DNA of 64,000 bases from Streptomyces sp. MspMP-M5 (lineage in GTDB: Bacteria; Actinomycetota; Actinomycetes; Streptomycetales; Streptomycetaceae), in NCBI RefSeq assembly GCF_000373585.1, contig NZ_KB891853.1, positions 346,812 through 410,811 of the forward strand. The letters run 5' to 3'. The position numbers and the translations under genes were made by a program. Shown here one piece after another: positions 32,157-41,135 of this stretch. Within the stretch, counting starts at the first letter, position 1; each line of letters opens with the position of its first letter. Below the pieces are notes generated by a model. It was given only the letters and a program-made list of their open reading frames with translations. It was not told the DNA's origin and ran no database searches.

Positions 32157-32966
32157 TCAGGCGGGCTTCACTGCGCCGAGATAGCGGTACCCGGTGCGCT
32201 CGGAGCAGCCGAGCCGTCCTGCCAGGGTCTTGCCGTTGACCTTCGCCCCTTCGGACAGCATGGCGGCGACGGTCTCCTTCACGACTGCCAGGGGGACAGC
32301 CTGCTTGGCATTGCCATTACGGCGGGGCTTGGGCTTTGCCACCCCTGCGGCTGCCACTTCACCGATGAGCCCCTCTGCCAGCTCATCCGCTTCGGCTGCC
32401 AACCCCTCGGCCTCCTCTGCCAACTCGTTGAGGGTGTTCTTGACACCGTGGGCCTTGGAGACGAGGACGCGGCCTTCGAGGTCGAGTGACTCGGCGAGGT
32501 CAGCTGTCATAAGGAGGAGGGTCTCCTCCAGCTCGGCGATGCGCTGCTCGGCTGTCACCGCGGCCGGCGGGGTTGCCGCCATGTGGAGCATGTGTGCCAC
32601 GACGAGGGGCGGTACGGCGGAGACGACGGCGACGAGGATGGCCGAAGTTGCCATGTAGCCCCCGTCAATCAGGTGTGCCACAACCTGAGCTGACAGTGCC
32701 AGCCCGAGAGCGGCTCCGGCGCCGATGGTGGCAGTAATGCGGCCTGGGGCCTGGGCGCGACGGCGCACTTCGGAGATGACGGCGGCGCATGCGGCGTAAG
32801 CCGAGATGGACACCGGCATGAGCCAGGTAATCCAGCCTTGCCAGCCTGCCAGTTGAGCCATGCGGATCTCTCCGGGCACGGACATGACGAGGGCAGCGAC
32901 GAGGACGAGCGGACGACCACCAGTGAAGACGGAGCGGGCGTACCAGGGCATGTGCATCGAGGACAT
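32157..32966 (-). CDS. DUF2637-like membrane protein with DNA-binding C-terminus
   Basis: 269 residues. Four membrane segments fill the first ~125 residues (RPLVLVAALVMSVPG, ITWLMPVSISAYAACAAVIS, IGAGAALGLALSAQVVAHLI, ATSAILVAVVSAVPPLVVAH). A long helical linker follows, and the end (VKETVAAMLSEGAKVNGKTL, then AGRLGCSERTGYRYLGAV) is a winged-helix/HTH. This matches the DUF2637 proteins common on Streptomyces plasmids and phages, whose role is unknown; the layout suggests membrane-tethered DNA binding. The ATG follows AAAGG. Confidence 0.75.
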   Translation of the reverse strand: MSSMHMPWYARSVFTGGRPLVLVAALVMSVPGEIRMAQLAGWQGWITWLMPVSISAYAACAAVISEVRRRAQAPGRITATIGAGAALGLALSAQVVAHLIDGGYMATSAILVAVVSAVPPLVVAHMLHMAATPPAAVTAEQRIAELEETLLLMTADLAESLDLEGRVLVSKAHGVKNTLNELAEEAEGLAAEADELAEGLIGEVAAAGVAKPKPRRNGNAKQAVPLAVVKETVAAMLSEGAKVNGKTLAGRLGCSERTGYRYLGAVKPA

Positions 32967-32996
32967 GGACTTGCCTTTCAGGTCTACCGGTGGCGG

Positions 32997-33932
32997 TCAG
33001 GCGGCCAGGGCTGCGCGGACAAGGGCGCGGCCCCGCGTGTTGGTGTCGGCGGCCTCGTCGACCTGGGGTGCAGGCATGTCGGTGCCAGCGCCGAGGAAGG
33101 CGGCGGCGCGGTCGAGCTCGTCACGGCAGGCGCCGCACACGGTGCCTCGGCGGCCGAGCGGGAAGGGTGCGCGGCAGACCTCGCAGCGGGCGCGGGTGTC
33201 CGGGGCGGGCTTCGGCTTCGGCTGCGGCCGGGCGGGCATCTGGTTCTTCAGCCGGTAGGAGATGAGCGCGGCGGCGCTGTCGACCTGCTCAGGAAGTCGG
33301 GTGGTCAATGCGTTGGCGATCTTCAGGGTGCTGTGACCCTCGGCGAGCCAGGCAACGGCGAGCGGGGCCAGGCGGAGCACCTCGGCCGTGCTGAGCTTCA
33401 GGCGCCGGTCGGCCTCACAGAGCTTGGCGAGCATCTGGGCGGCGCGGCCGGTTTCGGCGTCAGCCGGGTCGTGGTTGGAGTTGGATTCGTCCTCCTCCTG
33501 ACGGGCCTCGGCCTGCTCGCTGCCTTCGCGGCCAGCGGCGGAGGGGTTGGGGAGGAGGTTCTTCTCCTGGTTCTTCTCTCTCTTGGGAGAGGCGCCGACG
33601 GTCCGGATGCCCGGTTCACCGACGGTCGGGATGTGGTCAGTCGGAAGATCGGTGACGTGGGTCTCCGTCTGCCAGCGGCCGGTGTCCGGGTCCTGGTAGC
33701 GGTCGCGGCGAAGGTAGCCAGCGGCTTCGAGTTGACGGAACGCCTTGGCTACAGCCTGCCGGCCTTCCTCGACGTCGCTGGTGACGCTCTCCACGGTGAC
33801 CTTGGTCTGGTCGGGGAGCGACAGGAGCAGGACCAGGAGCCCGCGGGCGACCAGGGACAGCTTCTTGTGCCTGGCGGCTCGGTTCGGCACCACCACGAAG
33901 GCGTTCGCGTGCCGGTTACGATGCACTCGCAT
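32997..33932 (-). CDS. Winged-helix replication/regulatory protein with C-terminal zinc ribbon
   Basis: 311 residues. The N-terminal winged helix (RVHRNRHANAFVVVPNRAAR, then LSLVARGLLVLLLSLPDQTK, then GRQAVAKAFRQLEAAGYLRR) is of the type at the head of many Streptomyces plasmid and phage early operons. A Glu-rich linker, a helical domain (LSTAEVLRLAPLAVAWLAEG) and a zinc ribbon (RCEVCRAPF, then TVCGACRDEL) follow. The ATG at 33932 is preceded by GAGAGGGG. It is the first gene of the left arm, facing the rightward packaging genes, and probably regulates or initiates early functions. Confidence 0.65.
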   Translation of the reverse strand: MRVHRNRHANAFVVVPNRAARHKKLSLVARGLLVLLLSLPDQTKVTVESVTSDVEEGRQAVAKAFRQLEAAGYLRRDRYQDPDTGRWQTETHVTDLPTDHIPTVGEPGIRTVGASPKREKNQEKNLLPNPSAAGREGSEQAEARQEEDESNSNHDPADAETGRAAQMLAKLCEADRRLKLSTAEVLRLAPLAVAWLAEGHSTLKIANALTTRLPEQVDSAAALISYRLKNQMPARPQPKPKPAPDTRARCEVCRAPFPLGRRGTVCGACRDELDRAAAFLGAGTDMPAPQVDEAADTNTRGRALVRAALAA

Positions 33933-34311
33933 CGAGAGACAACCCCTCTCGGTGTCGGCCCCGGCGAGGTGTTCCCGCACCTGCGACCCGGGGCCGTTTT
34001 CTTTCGACGCTGCGCAACCTACGCGATGCTTTGACTCACTGTCCAGCATGACGACTCGTGAGCCAAGATCTTGCCATGAGGTGTGGCGGGCGTCACTCGC
34101 TGCTCGTTTCCGGAACTGGGCCCTCGCTCCGTATATATAGGTAGAGGCTTGAGTGAATTTGATTTCCTTGCCCATTGGGGCCCCTCCGGGGCCCACAGAT
34201 CGAATCCTCTTCGCCGCTGCGACTTTCTCTGTTGGCCCCTTCGGGGCCCCTCGGAGAAGACCTTCGCCGCTGCTCTCTTCCTTGAGGGAAGTCAAGTAAT
34301 AGGGAGGGCAA
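33933..34311. promoter_or_regulatory. Divergent control region between left arm and structural genes
   Basis: 379 bases without a gene. Two GC hairpins with tight loops are visible (GGGGCCCC-TCC-GGGGCCC near 34176-34193; GGCCCC-TTC-GGGGCC near 34235-34249). Near 34019 the sequence TACGCGATGCTTTGACTCAC weakly resembles the dispersed operator site. Promoters for both arms are expected here, but I cannot assign -35/-10 boxes with confidence. Confidence 0.5.
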
Positions 34312-34623
34312 TTGGCTTGGTCTACTTCGAGTCGAAGGGAACGCCTGCCCGCGAATTGGGCTCAGATCCGACGCCGCGTCCTCTATCGCGACGGCCATCA
34401 GTGCACAGCCAGAGACCAATACGGCGTGCGGTGTGCCGAGCATGCCACCGACGTGGACCACATTCGACCCGGTGACGACCATCGAGAAGCCAACCTGACA
34501 TCGCTCTGCGGGTGGCATCACCGGGTCAAGTCCTCCCGAGAGGGAGCAGCGGCCAAGGCTGCCGTACGACGACGCCAGAACCGCAGATTCCGCAGGACCG
34601 AGACACATCCCGGCCTGCTGTAA
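34312..34623 (+). CDS. HNH endonuclease, packaging-associated
   Basis: 103 residues. Zinc/HNH motif: HQCTARDQYG, then ATDVDHIRPGDDHREANLTS and LCGWHHRVKSSREG, with the catalytic His in VDHI, Asn in EANL and final His in CGWHH. Small HNH proteins directly before terminase genes in HK97-like phages are known to assist terminase cleavage. TTG start with GGGAGGG eight bases upstream. First gene of the rightward late region. Confidence 0.88.
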   Translation: MAWSTSSRRERLPANWAQIRRRVLYRDGHQCTARDQYGVRCAEHATDVDHIRPGDDHREANLTSLCGWHHRVKSSREGAAAKAAVRRRQNRRFRRTETHPGLL

Positions 34624-34696
34624 GCGCGCAGAGCTCCGGGCTTCAAGCCTGTCGAGCCGCGCCGGCCCCCGAGGTTCTCCCCTCCCTCGGGGGCCC

Positions 34697-35146
34697 ATGA
34701 CCTGGAAGGAGGTGGGCGAGATCCCCGGCCCCGTACCAAACCGGGAGGCGGATCTCGCCCGCCCCCGAGAGCGCAAGGGCAGCGATGTCCAGCCCGTCAC
34801 CAAGGGCACGCTACGAGAAGTCAAGATCCCGAATGCAGACCGCGAGTGGCATCCGATCGCTCGCCGCCTGTGGTCTTCCCTGAAGACCAGCGGGCAAGCC
34901 GACTTCTACCAAAACAGCGATTGGGCTTTTGCCTACTCGCTGTGCGAAGACCTGAGCTTTTACAAGAAGAGCGGCAAGCGAAGCGGTCAGATGCTTCAGA
35001 CGATCTACTCAGCGTTCGAGCGACTCCTCGTCGCCGAGGGAGACAGGCGCCGCGTTCGGATCGAACTGCACGAGCCCGAGCCTGAGGAACAGTCCGCGGC
35101 TGTCCTCGCCATCGCCGACTACAGGCAGGATCTCGGGCTCTCTTGA
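34697..35146 (+). CDS. terS: Terminase small subunit
   Basis: 149 residues. The N-terminal basic stretch (GPVPNREADLARPRERKGSD) leads to REWHPIARRLWSSLKTSGQA and DWAFAYSLCEDLSFYKKSGK, the helical pattern of actinophage small terminases that bind the packaging site and deliver DNA to TerL. ATG at 34697. It lies between HNH and TerL, although a terminator and a minus-strand gene separate it from TerL. Confidence 0.8.
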   Translation: MTWKEVGEIPGPVPNREADLARPRERKGSDVQPVTKGTLREVKIPNADREWHPIARRLWSSLKTSGQADFYQNSDWAFAYSLCEDLSFYKKSGKRSGQMLQTIYSAFERLLVAEGDRRRVRIELHEPEPEEQSAAVLAIADYRQDLGLS

Positions 35147-35153
35147 GCGGCTG

Positions 35154-35184
35154 ACCGGGGCGGCCTCAACAGGCCGCCCCCGGT
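35154..35184. terminator. Hairpin after the small terminase gene
   Basis: ACCGGGGCGGCC / GGCCGCCCCCGGT with one bulged C and loop TCAACA. It lies between convergent terS and the minus-strand membrane gene and can serve both. Confidence 0.6.
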
Positions 35185-35194
35185 GCGGCCCGTG

Positions 35195-35404
35195 CTACTG
35201 GGTCTTGCTTACATGCGTGACGGCACTCATACCAGCGCAAAAGGTGAAGGCGAGAGCACCCGCCCCGGAAGCCACGGCGGTGAACGGGGCCTGTCCGAGA
35301 GCGGCGAGGCCGATCCCAGTGACAAGCCCGACGATCACGGAAATCAGGGCGACAACGACAACGTGGTAGACGCGGTGGTCGCAGGTTGAGGTGGTTGCAG
35401 ACAA
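35195..35404 (-). CDS. Small two-span membrane protein inside the packaging genes
   Basis: 69 residues, two hydrophobic spans (VYHVVVVALISVIVGLVTGI and APFTAVASGAGALAFTFCAG) with short ends. The TTG start follows GGGAGGG. It is on the opposite strand to the late operon and has its own terminator, so it may be expressed in the lysogen. Function is unknown; superinfection exclusion is one possibility without direct evidence. Confidence 0.6.
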   Translation of the reverse strand: MSATTSTCDHRVYHVVVVALISVIVGLVTGIGLAALGQAPFTAVASGAGALAFTFCAGMSAVTHVSKTQ

Positions 35405-35669
35405 GGAAGGCCCTCCCTACTCGGTTAGAGCGCCGTCACCTGGACCAGGGCAGGGGTTACCCCACCGCTCGATGCCAGTTACGGCGTCGCCGCCCAGCGG
35501 GCGTCGCAATAGGAGAGCGCCGGCCAGGCGCGCCTATTGAGACTCGGCCGCAGCGCCGTAGAGGTGAGCCATCTTCACGGATGCACCATGCCTTCCAAAG
35601 GTCTCGTCAACCGCATCCATAGTAGCCAACACCACTGACATCTGCACGAGTTGATCTGATGACTCGGGG

Positions 35670-37313
35670 GTGAGGTTCATCGCCGAACTGACCCCCGAGG
35701 AACTTGACGCTCTCGAACCGACCTTCCTGGGACCTACGTGGCTGCGGGAACAGGATGGCGCGTGGAAGCTCCCAGCGCGCACACTCGGCTGGCAGATCGC
35801 CGGCTGGGCCGCCGAGTTCCTCAACGCCGAGGACGGCGGACCTTGGCGTTTCACGCGCGAGCAACTCCGCTTCGTCTTGTGGTGGTACGCGGTCGACGAG
35901 AACGGCCGCTTCATCTACCGCAAGGGTGTGTTGCAGAGGCTCAAGGGCTGGGGCAAGGACCCACTCTTGGCCGTGGTCTCGCTCGTTGAATTCGTCGGCC
36001 CGAGCCGCTTCTCACACTGGGGATCGGACGGTCAGCCGGTGGGCGTCCCTCACCCCCAGGCGTGGGTACAGATCGCGGCCGTCTCCCGCGACCAGACCCG
36101 CAACACCATGACTCTGATGCCGTCCCTGCTCTCGGACAAGATGATCGAGACGTACGGGATCAAGGCGGGCGCCGAGCTGATCCGTGCGAATGGCGGCCGG
36201 CAACGACTTGAGGCGGTCACCAGCTCCTTCCGCGCGTTGGAAGGTGGTCGTGTCACGTTCACGGTGCTCAACGAGACGCACCACTGGGTGACCGGCAACA
36301 ACGGTGACCGCATGTACGAGACGATCGACGGTAACGCGACGAAGAAGGACTCGCGCTATCTGGCGATCACGAACGCGTACCTGCCAGGCGAAGACTCCGT
36401 GGCCGAGCGCATGCGCGAAGCCTTCGAGAAGATCCGCGAGGGCCGGGCCACGGACGTCGGCTTCATGTACGACTCGATCGAGGCGCACCCGGCAACTCCC
36501 CTGACACCAGAGGCAATCCGCATCGTCCTGCCGAAGATCCGTGGTGACGCAACTTGGTTGAGGATCGAGACGATCCTTCAGTCGATCCTCGACACGACGA
36601 TCGCGCCCAGCCGCTCCCGGCGTATGTGGCTGAACCAGATCGTGGCCTCCGAGGACGCCCTGTTCGGGCCGGCCCAGTGGGATGTCTTGCGCGACGACGA
36701 CAAGCAGCTCCAGCCCGGTGACGAGATCACACTCGGGTTCGACGGCGGTCTCCGCGACGACAGCACCTGCCTGATGGCACTGCGCGTCAGTGACATGTGC
36801 GCCTTCGTGCTGGGGTTGTGGGAGAAGCCGGACGGCCCGGCCGGCAAGGACTGGGAGGTGCCCCGCGCCCAGGTCGACTCGGCTGTGCACGACGCCTTCC
36901 GCATGTTCGAGGTGCAGGGCTTCTACGCCGACGTCGCGCTGTGGGAGTCGTACATCTCCGAGTGGTCGGAGGCGTACGGCGAGGGCCTGGCCGTGAAGGC
37001 GCCCGGCAAGGACGCGATCGGCTGGGACATGAGGACCAGCCTCAAGGCGTCGACCCTGGCGAACGAGCGCCTCATGCGCACGATCTTCGACCGGAAGCTG
37101 GTACACGACGGCGACCTCAAGCTGCGCCGGCATGTGCTCAACGCCCGGCGCCGGACGAACAACTACGGGGTGAGCTTCGGCAAGGAAAGCCGCGACTCCC
37201 CCAAGAAGGTCGACGCGTACGCGGCCCTGATGCTCGCGCACGAGGCCCTGTTCGATCTCCGCGCCCGCGGCCGGAAGGTCCGCAAGCGGACCGGCCGGGG
37301 CTTTTTCCTTTGA
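35670..37313 (+). CDS. terL: Terminase large subunit
   Basis: 547-residue ATPase-nuclease that pumps and cuts phage DNA at the portal. The ATPase part carries a variant Walker A LKGWGKDPLLA near residue 92 and Walker B-like VTFTVLNETHH near 198. The nuclease domain begins at LGFDGGLRDDST near 355 with metal-binding Asp residues and ends with SKKVDAYAAL-like PKKVDAYAALMLAHEAL. GTG start at 35670 preceded by GGGG. An operator-like site follows its stop. Confidence 0.92.
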   Translation: MRFIAELTPEELDALEPTFLGPTWLREQDGAWKLPARTLGWQIAGWAAEFLNAEDGGPWRFTREQLRFVLWWYAVDENGRFIYRKGVLQRLKGWGKDPLLAVVSLVEFVGPSRFSHWGSDGQPVGVPHPQAWVQIAAVSRDQTRNTMTLMPSLLSDKMIETYGIKAGAELIRANGGRQRLEAVTSSFRALEGGRVTFTVLNETHHWVTGNNGDRMYETIDGNATKKDSRYLAITNAYLPGEDSVAERMREAFEKIREGRATDVGFMYDSIEAHPATPLTPEAIRIVLPKIRGDATWLRIETILQSILDTTIAPSRSRRMWLNQIVASEDALFGPAQWDVLRDDDKQLQPGDEITLGFDGGLRDDSTCLMALRVSDMCAFVLGLWEKPDGPAGKDWEVPRAQVDSAVHDAFRMFEVQGFYADVALWESYISEWSEAYGEGLAVKAPGKDAIGWDMRTSLKASTLANERLMRTIFDRKLVHDGDLKLRRHVLNARRRTNNYGVSFGKESRDSPKKVDAYAALMLAHEALFDLRARGRKVRKRTGRGFFL

Positions 37314-37314
37314 C

Positions 37315-37332
37315 CGATTGCGAGATCTCAGC
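37315..37332 (+). promoter_or_regulatory. Operator/stoperator-like site between terL and portal
   Basis: CGATTGCGAGATCTCAGC on the plus strand, overlapping the terL stop region and 14 bases before the portal start. It keeps the GATTGCGAGA half of the motif; the CTTGAC half is changed. Confidence 0.45.
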
Positions 37333-37345
37333 AAGGTGGTGTTAC

Positions 37346-38773
37346 TTGGCTGCCTCCGTGTCGCCTGCCGCACTCGCGCGGCAGCTCCTCGCCATCCTGA
37401 ACCGGGACGGCGACCGCCTGAAGAGGATCGACGACTACCTCCACGGCCGCCATGACGACCCGTACATGCCGCCGCAGGCGGACGACGAGTACCGGCTCCT
37501 CGCGCGGCGCGCGGTCTCGAACTGGATGCCCCTGCTCGTCGGCACGCCGGCCCAGGCCCTGTACGTCGATGGGTTCCGTCCGGGCAGCACCGCCGAAGGG
37601 CTGCCGGCCGAGGTCGAGACGACCTCGCCGGAATGGGAGCACTGGCAGCGGTCGCGTCTCGACGCTCGCCAGGCCGCCGTCTATCGCGGGGCTCTGGCGT
37701 ACGGCCACGCCTTCACCGCCACCGAGCGGGACGACAAAGACGGGTTGGTTCGCACGAAGGGGCTGTCCGCGCAGCGGACGGCTGCGCTGTACGAAGACCC
37801 GGCGAACGACGACACTCCACACGCAGCGCTGACGGTCACGGCCTGGCCGTCGGGCGATACGCGGGGCAAGGCGCGTATGTGGGATGCCGCGCATGAGTAC
37901 GCCGTGACGTTCCGCAGTCTGGACGACGAGAAGAGCACCACGGTCATCCGGCTGCGGAGGCACGGCTCGTCAGAATGTCCGGTGACCCGGTTCGCGTCCC
38001 TCGTCGACCTTGAGGGACGCACGCTCGGCGTGATCGAACCGATGATCGCCCTGCAAAACCGAATCAATCAGACCATCTTCGACCTGCTCGTGGCGCAGAC
38101 GTACGCCTCGGTGAAGGTGCGGACAGCCACGGGGATGGCACCGCCCATACAGCGCGATCCCGAAACGGGTGAGCCGGTCCTCGACGAGCAGGGCAACCCC
38201 ATTCCCCTGCCGATCAACCACAACGCACGCAGGTTCCTCTTCGCCGAGGACCCGGACGTGAAGTTCGGCAGCCTCGACGAGACCCCGCTCGGCGGGTTCA
38301 TCGACAGCGTGGACATGTCCATCAGGCACCTGGCCGCAGTCAGCCAGACCCCGCCGCACCACCTACTCGGCCAGATTGCGAATCTGTCGGCCGAGGCCCT
38401 GCTCGCTGCGGAGACCGCCCTGTCACGCAAGATCGCGGAGTTCCGTACGGCCTTCGGGGAGAGCTGGGAGAGAGTGTTCCGCCTGGCCGCCGAACTGTCC
38501 GGCCACTCCGCCGCGGACTTCAAGGGCGAGGTCATCTGGCGCGACATGGAGTCGCGTTCCCTGGCTCAAGCCGCCGATGCACTCGGCAAGCTCCGCGAGC
38601 AGCTCGGCATCCCGGCCCGTGGCCTGTGGCGACGGGTTCCCGGCGTTACGCAGACAGAGCTTGAGGACTGGGAGCAGAAGGCCGAAGAGGACGACTCTGT
38701 AGGGCAGTTGGCCGCCGCGCTGACCCGCGCCACGCCTGACGTCCCGGCCGCGTCTGCGGGGGCTGCGGCATGA
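37346..38773 (+). CDS. Portal protein
   Basis: 475 residues. It forms the dodecameric DNA gateway at one capsid vertex. It resembles SPP1 gp6-type portals: an N-terminal helical region (LARQLLAILNRDGDRLKRID), the wing (NWMPLLVGTPAQALYVDGFR) and the long stem helix region (LIGVIEPM-like LGVIEPMIALQNRINQTIFD). The TTG start at 37346 follows AAGGTGG; the frame is open upstream across terL but only as a shadow. The stop overlaps the MuF start (ATGA). Confidence 0.88.
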   Translation: MAASVSPAALARQLLAILNRDGDRLKRIDDYLHGRHDDPYMPPQADDEYRLLARRAVSNWMPLLVGTPAQALYVDGFRPGSTAEGLPAEVETTSPEWEHWQRSRLDARQAAVYRGALAYGHAFTATERDDKDGLVRTKGLSAQRTAALYEDPANDDTPHAALTVTAWPSGDTRGKARMWDAAHEYAVTFRSLDDEKSTTVIRLRRHGSSECPVTRFASLVDLEGRTLGVIEPMIALQNRINQTIFDLLVAQTYASVKVRTATGMAPPIQRDPETGEPVLDEQGNPIPLPINHNARRFLFAEDPDVKFGSLDETPLGGFIDSVDMSIRHLAAVSQTPPHHLLGQIANLSAEALLAAETALSRKIAEFRTAFGESWERVFRLAAELSGHSAADFKGEVIWRDMESRSLAQAADALGKLREQLGIPARGLWRRVPGVTQTELEDWEQKAEEDDSVGQLAAALTRATPDVPAASAGAAA

Positions 38774-39906
38774 CCGGTGTGGCACGGCAAGCGGAGACCG
38801 ATCGGGCATCAGCGGCCTTCCACGCGGCGCTGAGCCAGATCGGCGCGAAGACGACGGCCGAGGCACTGTCCCTGTGGAACGAGGTCCCGGCCTCGCAGCG
38901 CGCGGCAACGGCGTCGGGGTGGCTGCGGAAGGCGATCACGCTGGTGATGTCGAGGCGGCGCATGTCCCGCGATCTGGCACGGGCGTACTACCGCCTCGCT
39001 CGTGCTCTTCAGACGGGCCGCACCGTCGCCGACCCGTACCACCCGGAGCCGACGCACGTCACGCTCGGCGACCTCCGGCGGGAGTTCGCCGCGCTGGCCG
39101 GCACCTATTCACCCGGCAACGATCAGGCGGGCGGGGCCGCGACCGGCGAGTCCGGGGAAGCCCCGTCCGCCCGTGATGACGAGTCCAGCCCCTCCGATCA
39201 GGACGCCCCGGCGGCGCCCAAGGTCGACGACGGTCCGGAGCTTGACGACAGAGACGACGACTGGGAGAGGGTGCTCGTCGAGGAGCTCGACGGACTCCGC
39301 GAGGAAGAGGAGCGCATCGAGCGGGAGGCGGAGGAGGAACTCCGCACGGTCCTGGATGCGCTCGGCCCACAGAACCTCGACCGGCGGCTGTCCCAGGTCG
39401 ACGACGAGCAGGCCGCGAAGGACGCCGATCGCCAGCGCGCCGAGGCTCACCGCCAGGCGGGTGCCCAACAGGCGGCAGCCGCCAGCCGAGTTGCGATGAA
39501 CGGTGGCCGGTCAACGACGTGGAACCACATGCGGCGTGATCGCCGCTCACTCGGGTACGTTCGGCTGTCGCGCACGGGGACGCCGTGCGGCTGGTGCGCG
39601 ATGCTGATCAGCCGAGGCCCGGTCTACAAGAGCCGCGAGTCCGCCACCTTCGCGGACGGCGACCGCTATCACGACAACTGCCACTGCTACGCGATGCCGG
39701 TCTTCTCCTGGCAGCAGTACGGCTCATCCGAGCTGTTCGCCCTGTCCCGCGAGTACGAGGCCCTGTGGCCCAAGGTCACCCGAGGACTCAACGGCAAAGC
39801 CGCGGTGAGCGCCTGGCGGCGCTTCATCCGCCAGAAGCAGCGCGAAGCACACAAGGCCGTAGCCCAGGAGGCGCGGCGATCCACGACCACAGCCCAGGAG
39901 GCGTGA
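38770..39906 (+). CDS. MuF-like minor capsid protein
   Basis: 378 residues. A helical N-terminus, a Ser/Asp/Glu-rich linker (residues ~120-200), then the MuF-type domain with RLSRTGTPCGWCAMLISRG and YHDNCHCYAMPVF, whose Cys/His residues form a metal site. MuF proteins sit inside the capsid near the portal and often carry C-terminal toxin or protease domains; here the C-terminus is short and basic, with no extra domain visible. Coupled to the portal by ATGA. Confidence 0.82.
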   Translation: MTGVARQAETDRASAAFHAALSQIGAKTTAEALSLWNEVPASQRAATASGWLRKAITLVMSRRRMSRDLARAYYRLARALQTGRTVADPYHPEPTHVTLGDLRREFAALAGTYSPGNDQAGGAATGESGEAPSARDDESSPSDQDAPAAPKVDDGPELDDRDDDWERVLVEELDGLREEEERIEREAEEELRTVLDALGPQNLDRRLSQVDDEQAAKDADRQRAEAHRQAGAQQAAAASRVAMNGGRSTTWNHMRRDRRSLGYVRLSRTGTPCGWCAMLISRGPVYKSRESATFADGDRYHDNCHCYAMPVFSWQQYGSSELFALSREYEALWPKVTRGLNGKAAVSAWRRFIRQKQREAHKAVAQEARRSTTTAQEA

Positions 39907-39909
39907 CCC

Positions 39910-40407
39910 GTGTCCGAACAGACCTCTGCCCCGACCGATGAGCAGACCAACGAGAACGAGCAGCCCCAGGACGAATCACGCTCCTCGGAGCCGCAGGCCG
40001 GCGCATCGGAAGGCGACCTCCCCGAGTGGGCTCGCAAGGAGCTGACCAAGGTGCGCGGCGAGGCTGCCTCCTACCGCACTCGCCTCCGCGACGCCGAAGC
40101 AAAGCTCTCCGAAGCCAAGTCGCCGGAGGAGTTCGAAGCCGCGCTCAATGAGTTGCAGGCAAAGAACGCCGAGCTGGAGCACTCACTGACGGCCAGCAGC
40201 GTGGCGCGGAAGCATAACCTGCCCGATGAATTGGCCGCGCGCCTGCGTGGCTCGACGGTCGAGGAGCTGGAGGCCGACGCACGAGCCCTCGCGGTCCTTC
40301 TCGCGCCCAAGACCCCAGAGTCCCTCGGCGGCGGACTGAGCCCGTCCGACGATGACGACGGCGAGATGGATCCGCGCAAGTTGGCGCGACGATTCCGACG
40401 CTTCTGA
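39910..40407 (+). CDS. Capsid scaffolding protein
   Basis: 165 residues: acidic Glu/Gln/Ser-rich N-terminus, central coiled coil (ARKELTKVRGEAASYRTRLR, then FEAALNELQAKNAELEHSLT), and a basic C-terminus (DPRKLARRFRRF) that would contact the coat protein. Composition, size and position before the capsid gene are those of phage scaffolds. GTG start. Confidence 0.82.
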   Translation: MSEQTSAPTDEQTNENEQPQDESRSSEPQAGASEGDLPEWARKELTKVRGEAASYRTRLRDAEAKLSEAKSPEEFEAALNELQAKNAELEHSLTASSVARKHNLPDELAARLRGSTVEELEADARALAVLLAPKTPESLGGGLSPSDDDDGEMDPRKLARRFRRF

Positions 40408-40830
40408 TCATTTTCGTGTCGTCGCAGCTCCAAAATTCTTGATGCGGCTTACCTCAACGCTGGCCACTGTGGCATCCAACTCCTCAAGAAGCTTTCGGAT
40501 CTCTTCCTTGTGAGCTTCGGAGGTGTGAGGGTATCGGAGAGATTTCTCCAATGTCTTGCGGGCACGCCGAATCTGCCATTGTTCGACATACCAATCTACC
40601 TGGGCTTTCAGGGCAAGGAGAATCCCACCAGAGACCACAGAGATCACCGGTGCGGCATAAACCAACAATCGCCCCGTGGGTGTATCCAGGCCAATGGATT
40701 GAGCGATGTATACCACTCCGGCTCCGCCGCCAACTCCCCCCAGCCCGGCGTTGATTGAGCCCGCCGACGTTGTTCGGGGCCGTCCTCGATTTGAGACTGA
40801 GCGGCGCACCGTCGGACTTCCCTCAGCCAT
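40408..40830 (-). CDS. Membrane protein of a reversed cassette between scaffold and capsid
   Basis: 140 residues, start at ATG 40830 (AGGAAAG upstream). A disordered N-terminus is followed by two hydrophobic spans (GGVGGGAGVVYIAQSIG; LLVYAAPVISVVSGGILLAL), an amphipathic helix (DWYVEQWQIRRARKTLEKSL) and a Lys/Glu-rich C-terminus (EAHKEEIRKLLEELDATVAS). This resembles the two-TM proteins associated with TRADD-N-like domains in conflict systems, but the match is by pattern only. It is on the opposite strand, less G+C-rich than its neighbours, and overlaps the upstream small gene by eight bases. Confidence 0.6.
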   Translation of the reverse strand: MAEGSPTVRRSVSNRGRPRTTSAGSINAGLGGVGGGAGVVYIAQSIGLDTPTGRLLVYAAPVISVVSGGILLALKAQVDWYVEQWQIRRARKTLEKSLRYPHTSEAHKEEIRKLLEELDATVASVEVSRIKNFGAATTRK

Positions 40831-40999
40831 CTTTCCTGCCAAGCGCCTGACGCAGTTCGACGTAACGGCGAACGAACTCCTGGGCGCGGTCTTCCTTCAA
40901 CAAAGGCAATACCCGGGTCACCAGAACAGACACCAAGCTGGTTACAAAGCTCGTAGCGCCCCCTAGCGCTATCACGAACCAGAGGTCATTAACGTCCAC
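40823..40999 (-). CDS. Small membrane protein, partner in the reversed cassette
   Basis: 58 residues from the GTG at 40999. It has one transmembrane span (WFVIALGGATSFVTSLVSVL, then VTRVLPLL) and a charged cytoplasmic tail (KEDRAQEFVRRYVELRQALG). It overlaps the following membrane gene (ATGGCTGA), so they form a two-gene operon. Function unknown; it is likely a lysogenic cargo gene. Confidence 0.55.
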   Translation of the reverse strand: MDVNDLWFVIALGGATSFVTSLVSVLVTRVLPLLKEDRAQEFVRRYVELRQALGRKDG

Positions 41000-41135
41000 T
41001 CGCGCAGCGTAACGCAGTGCCTCCTGGCTGACAGCCCAATCCTTCAATTGCCAACTGGTTTCTTTCCATCCCAAACCCGAACAAGTTGCCCCGGACCCAG
41101 CTCCGCGGGCCGACGCACGCCCGGAGGTAGCCCTT

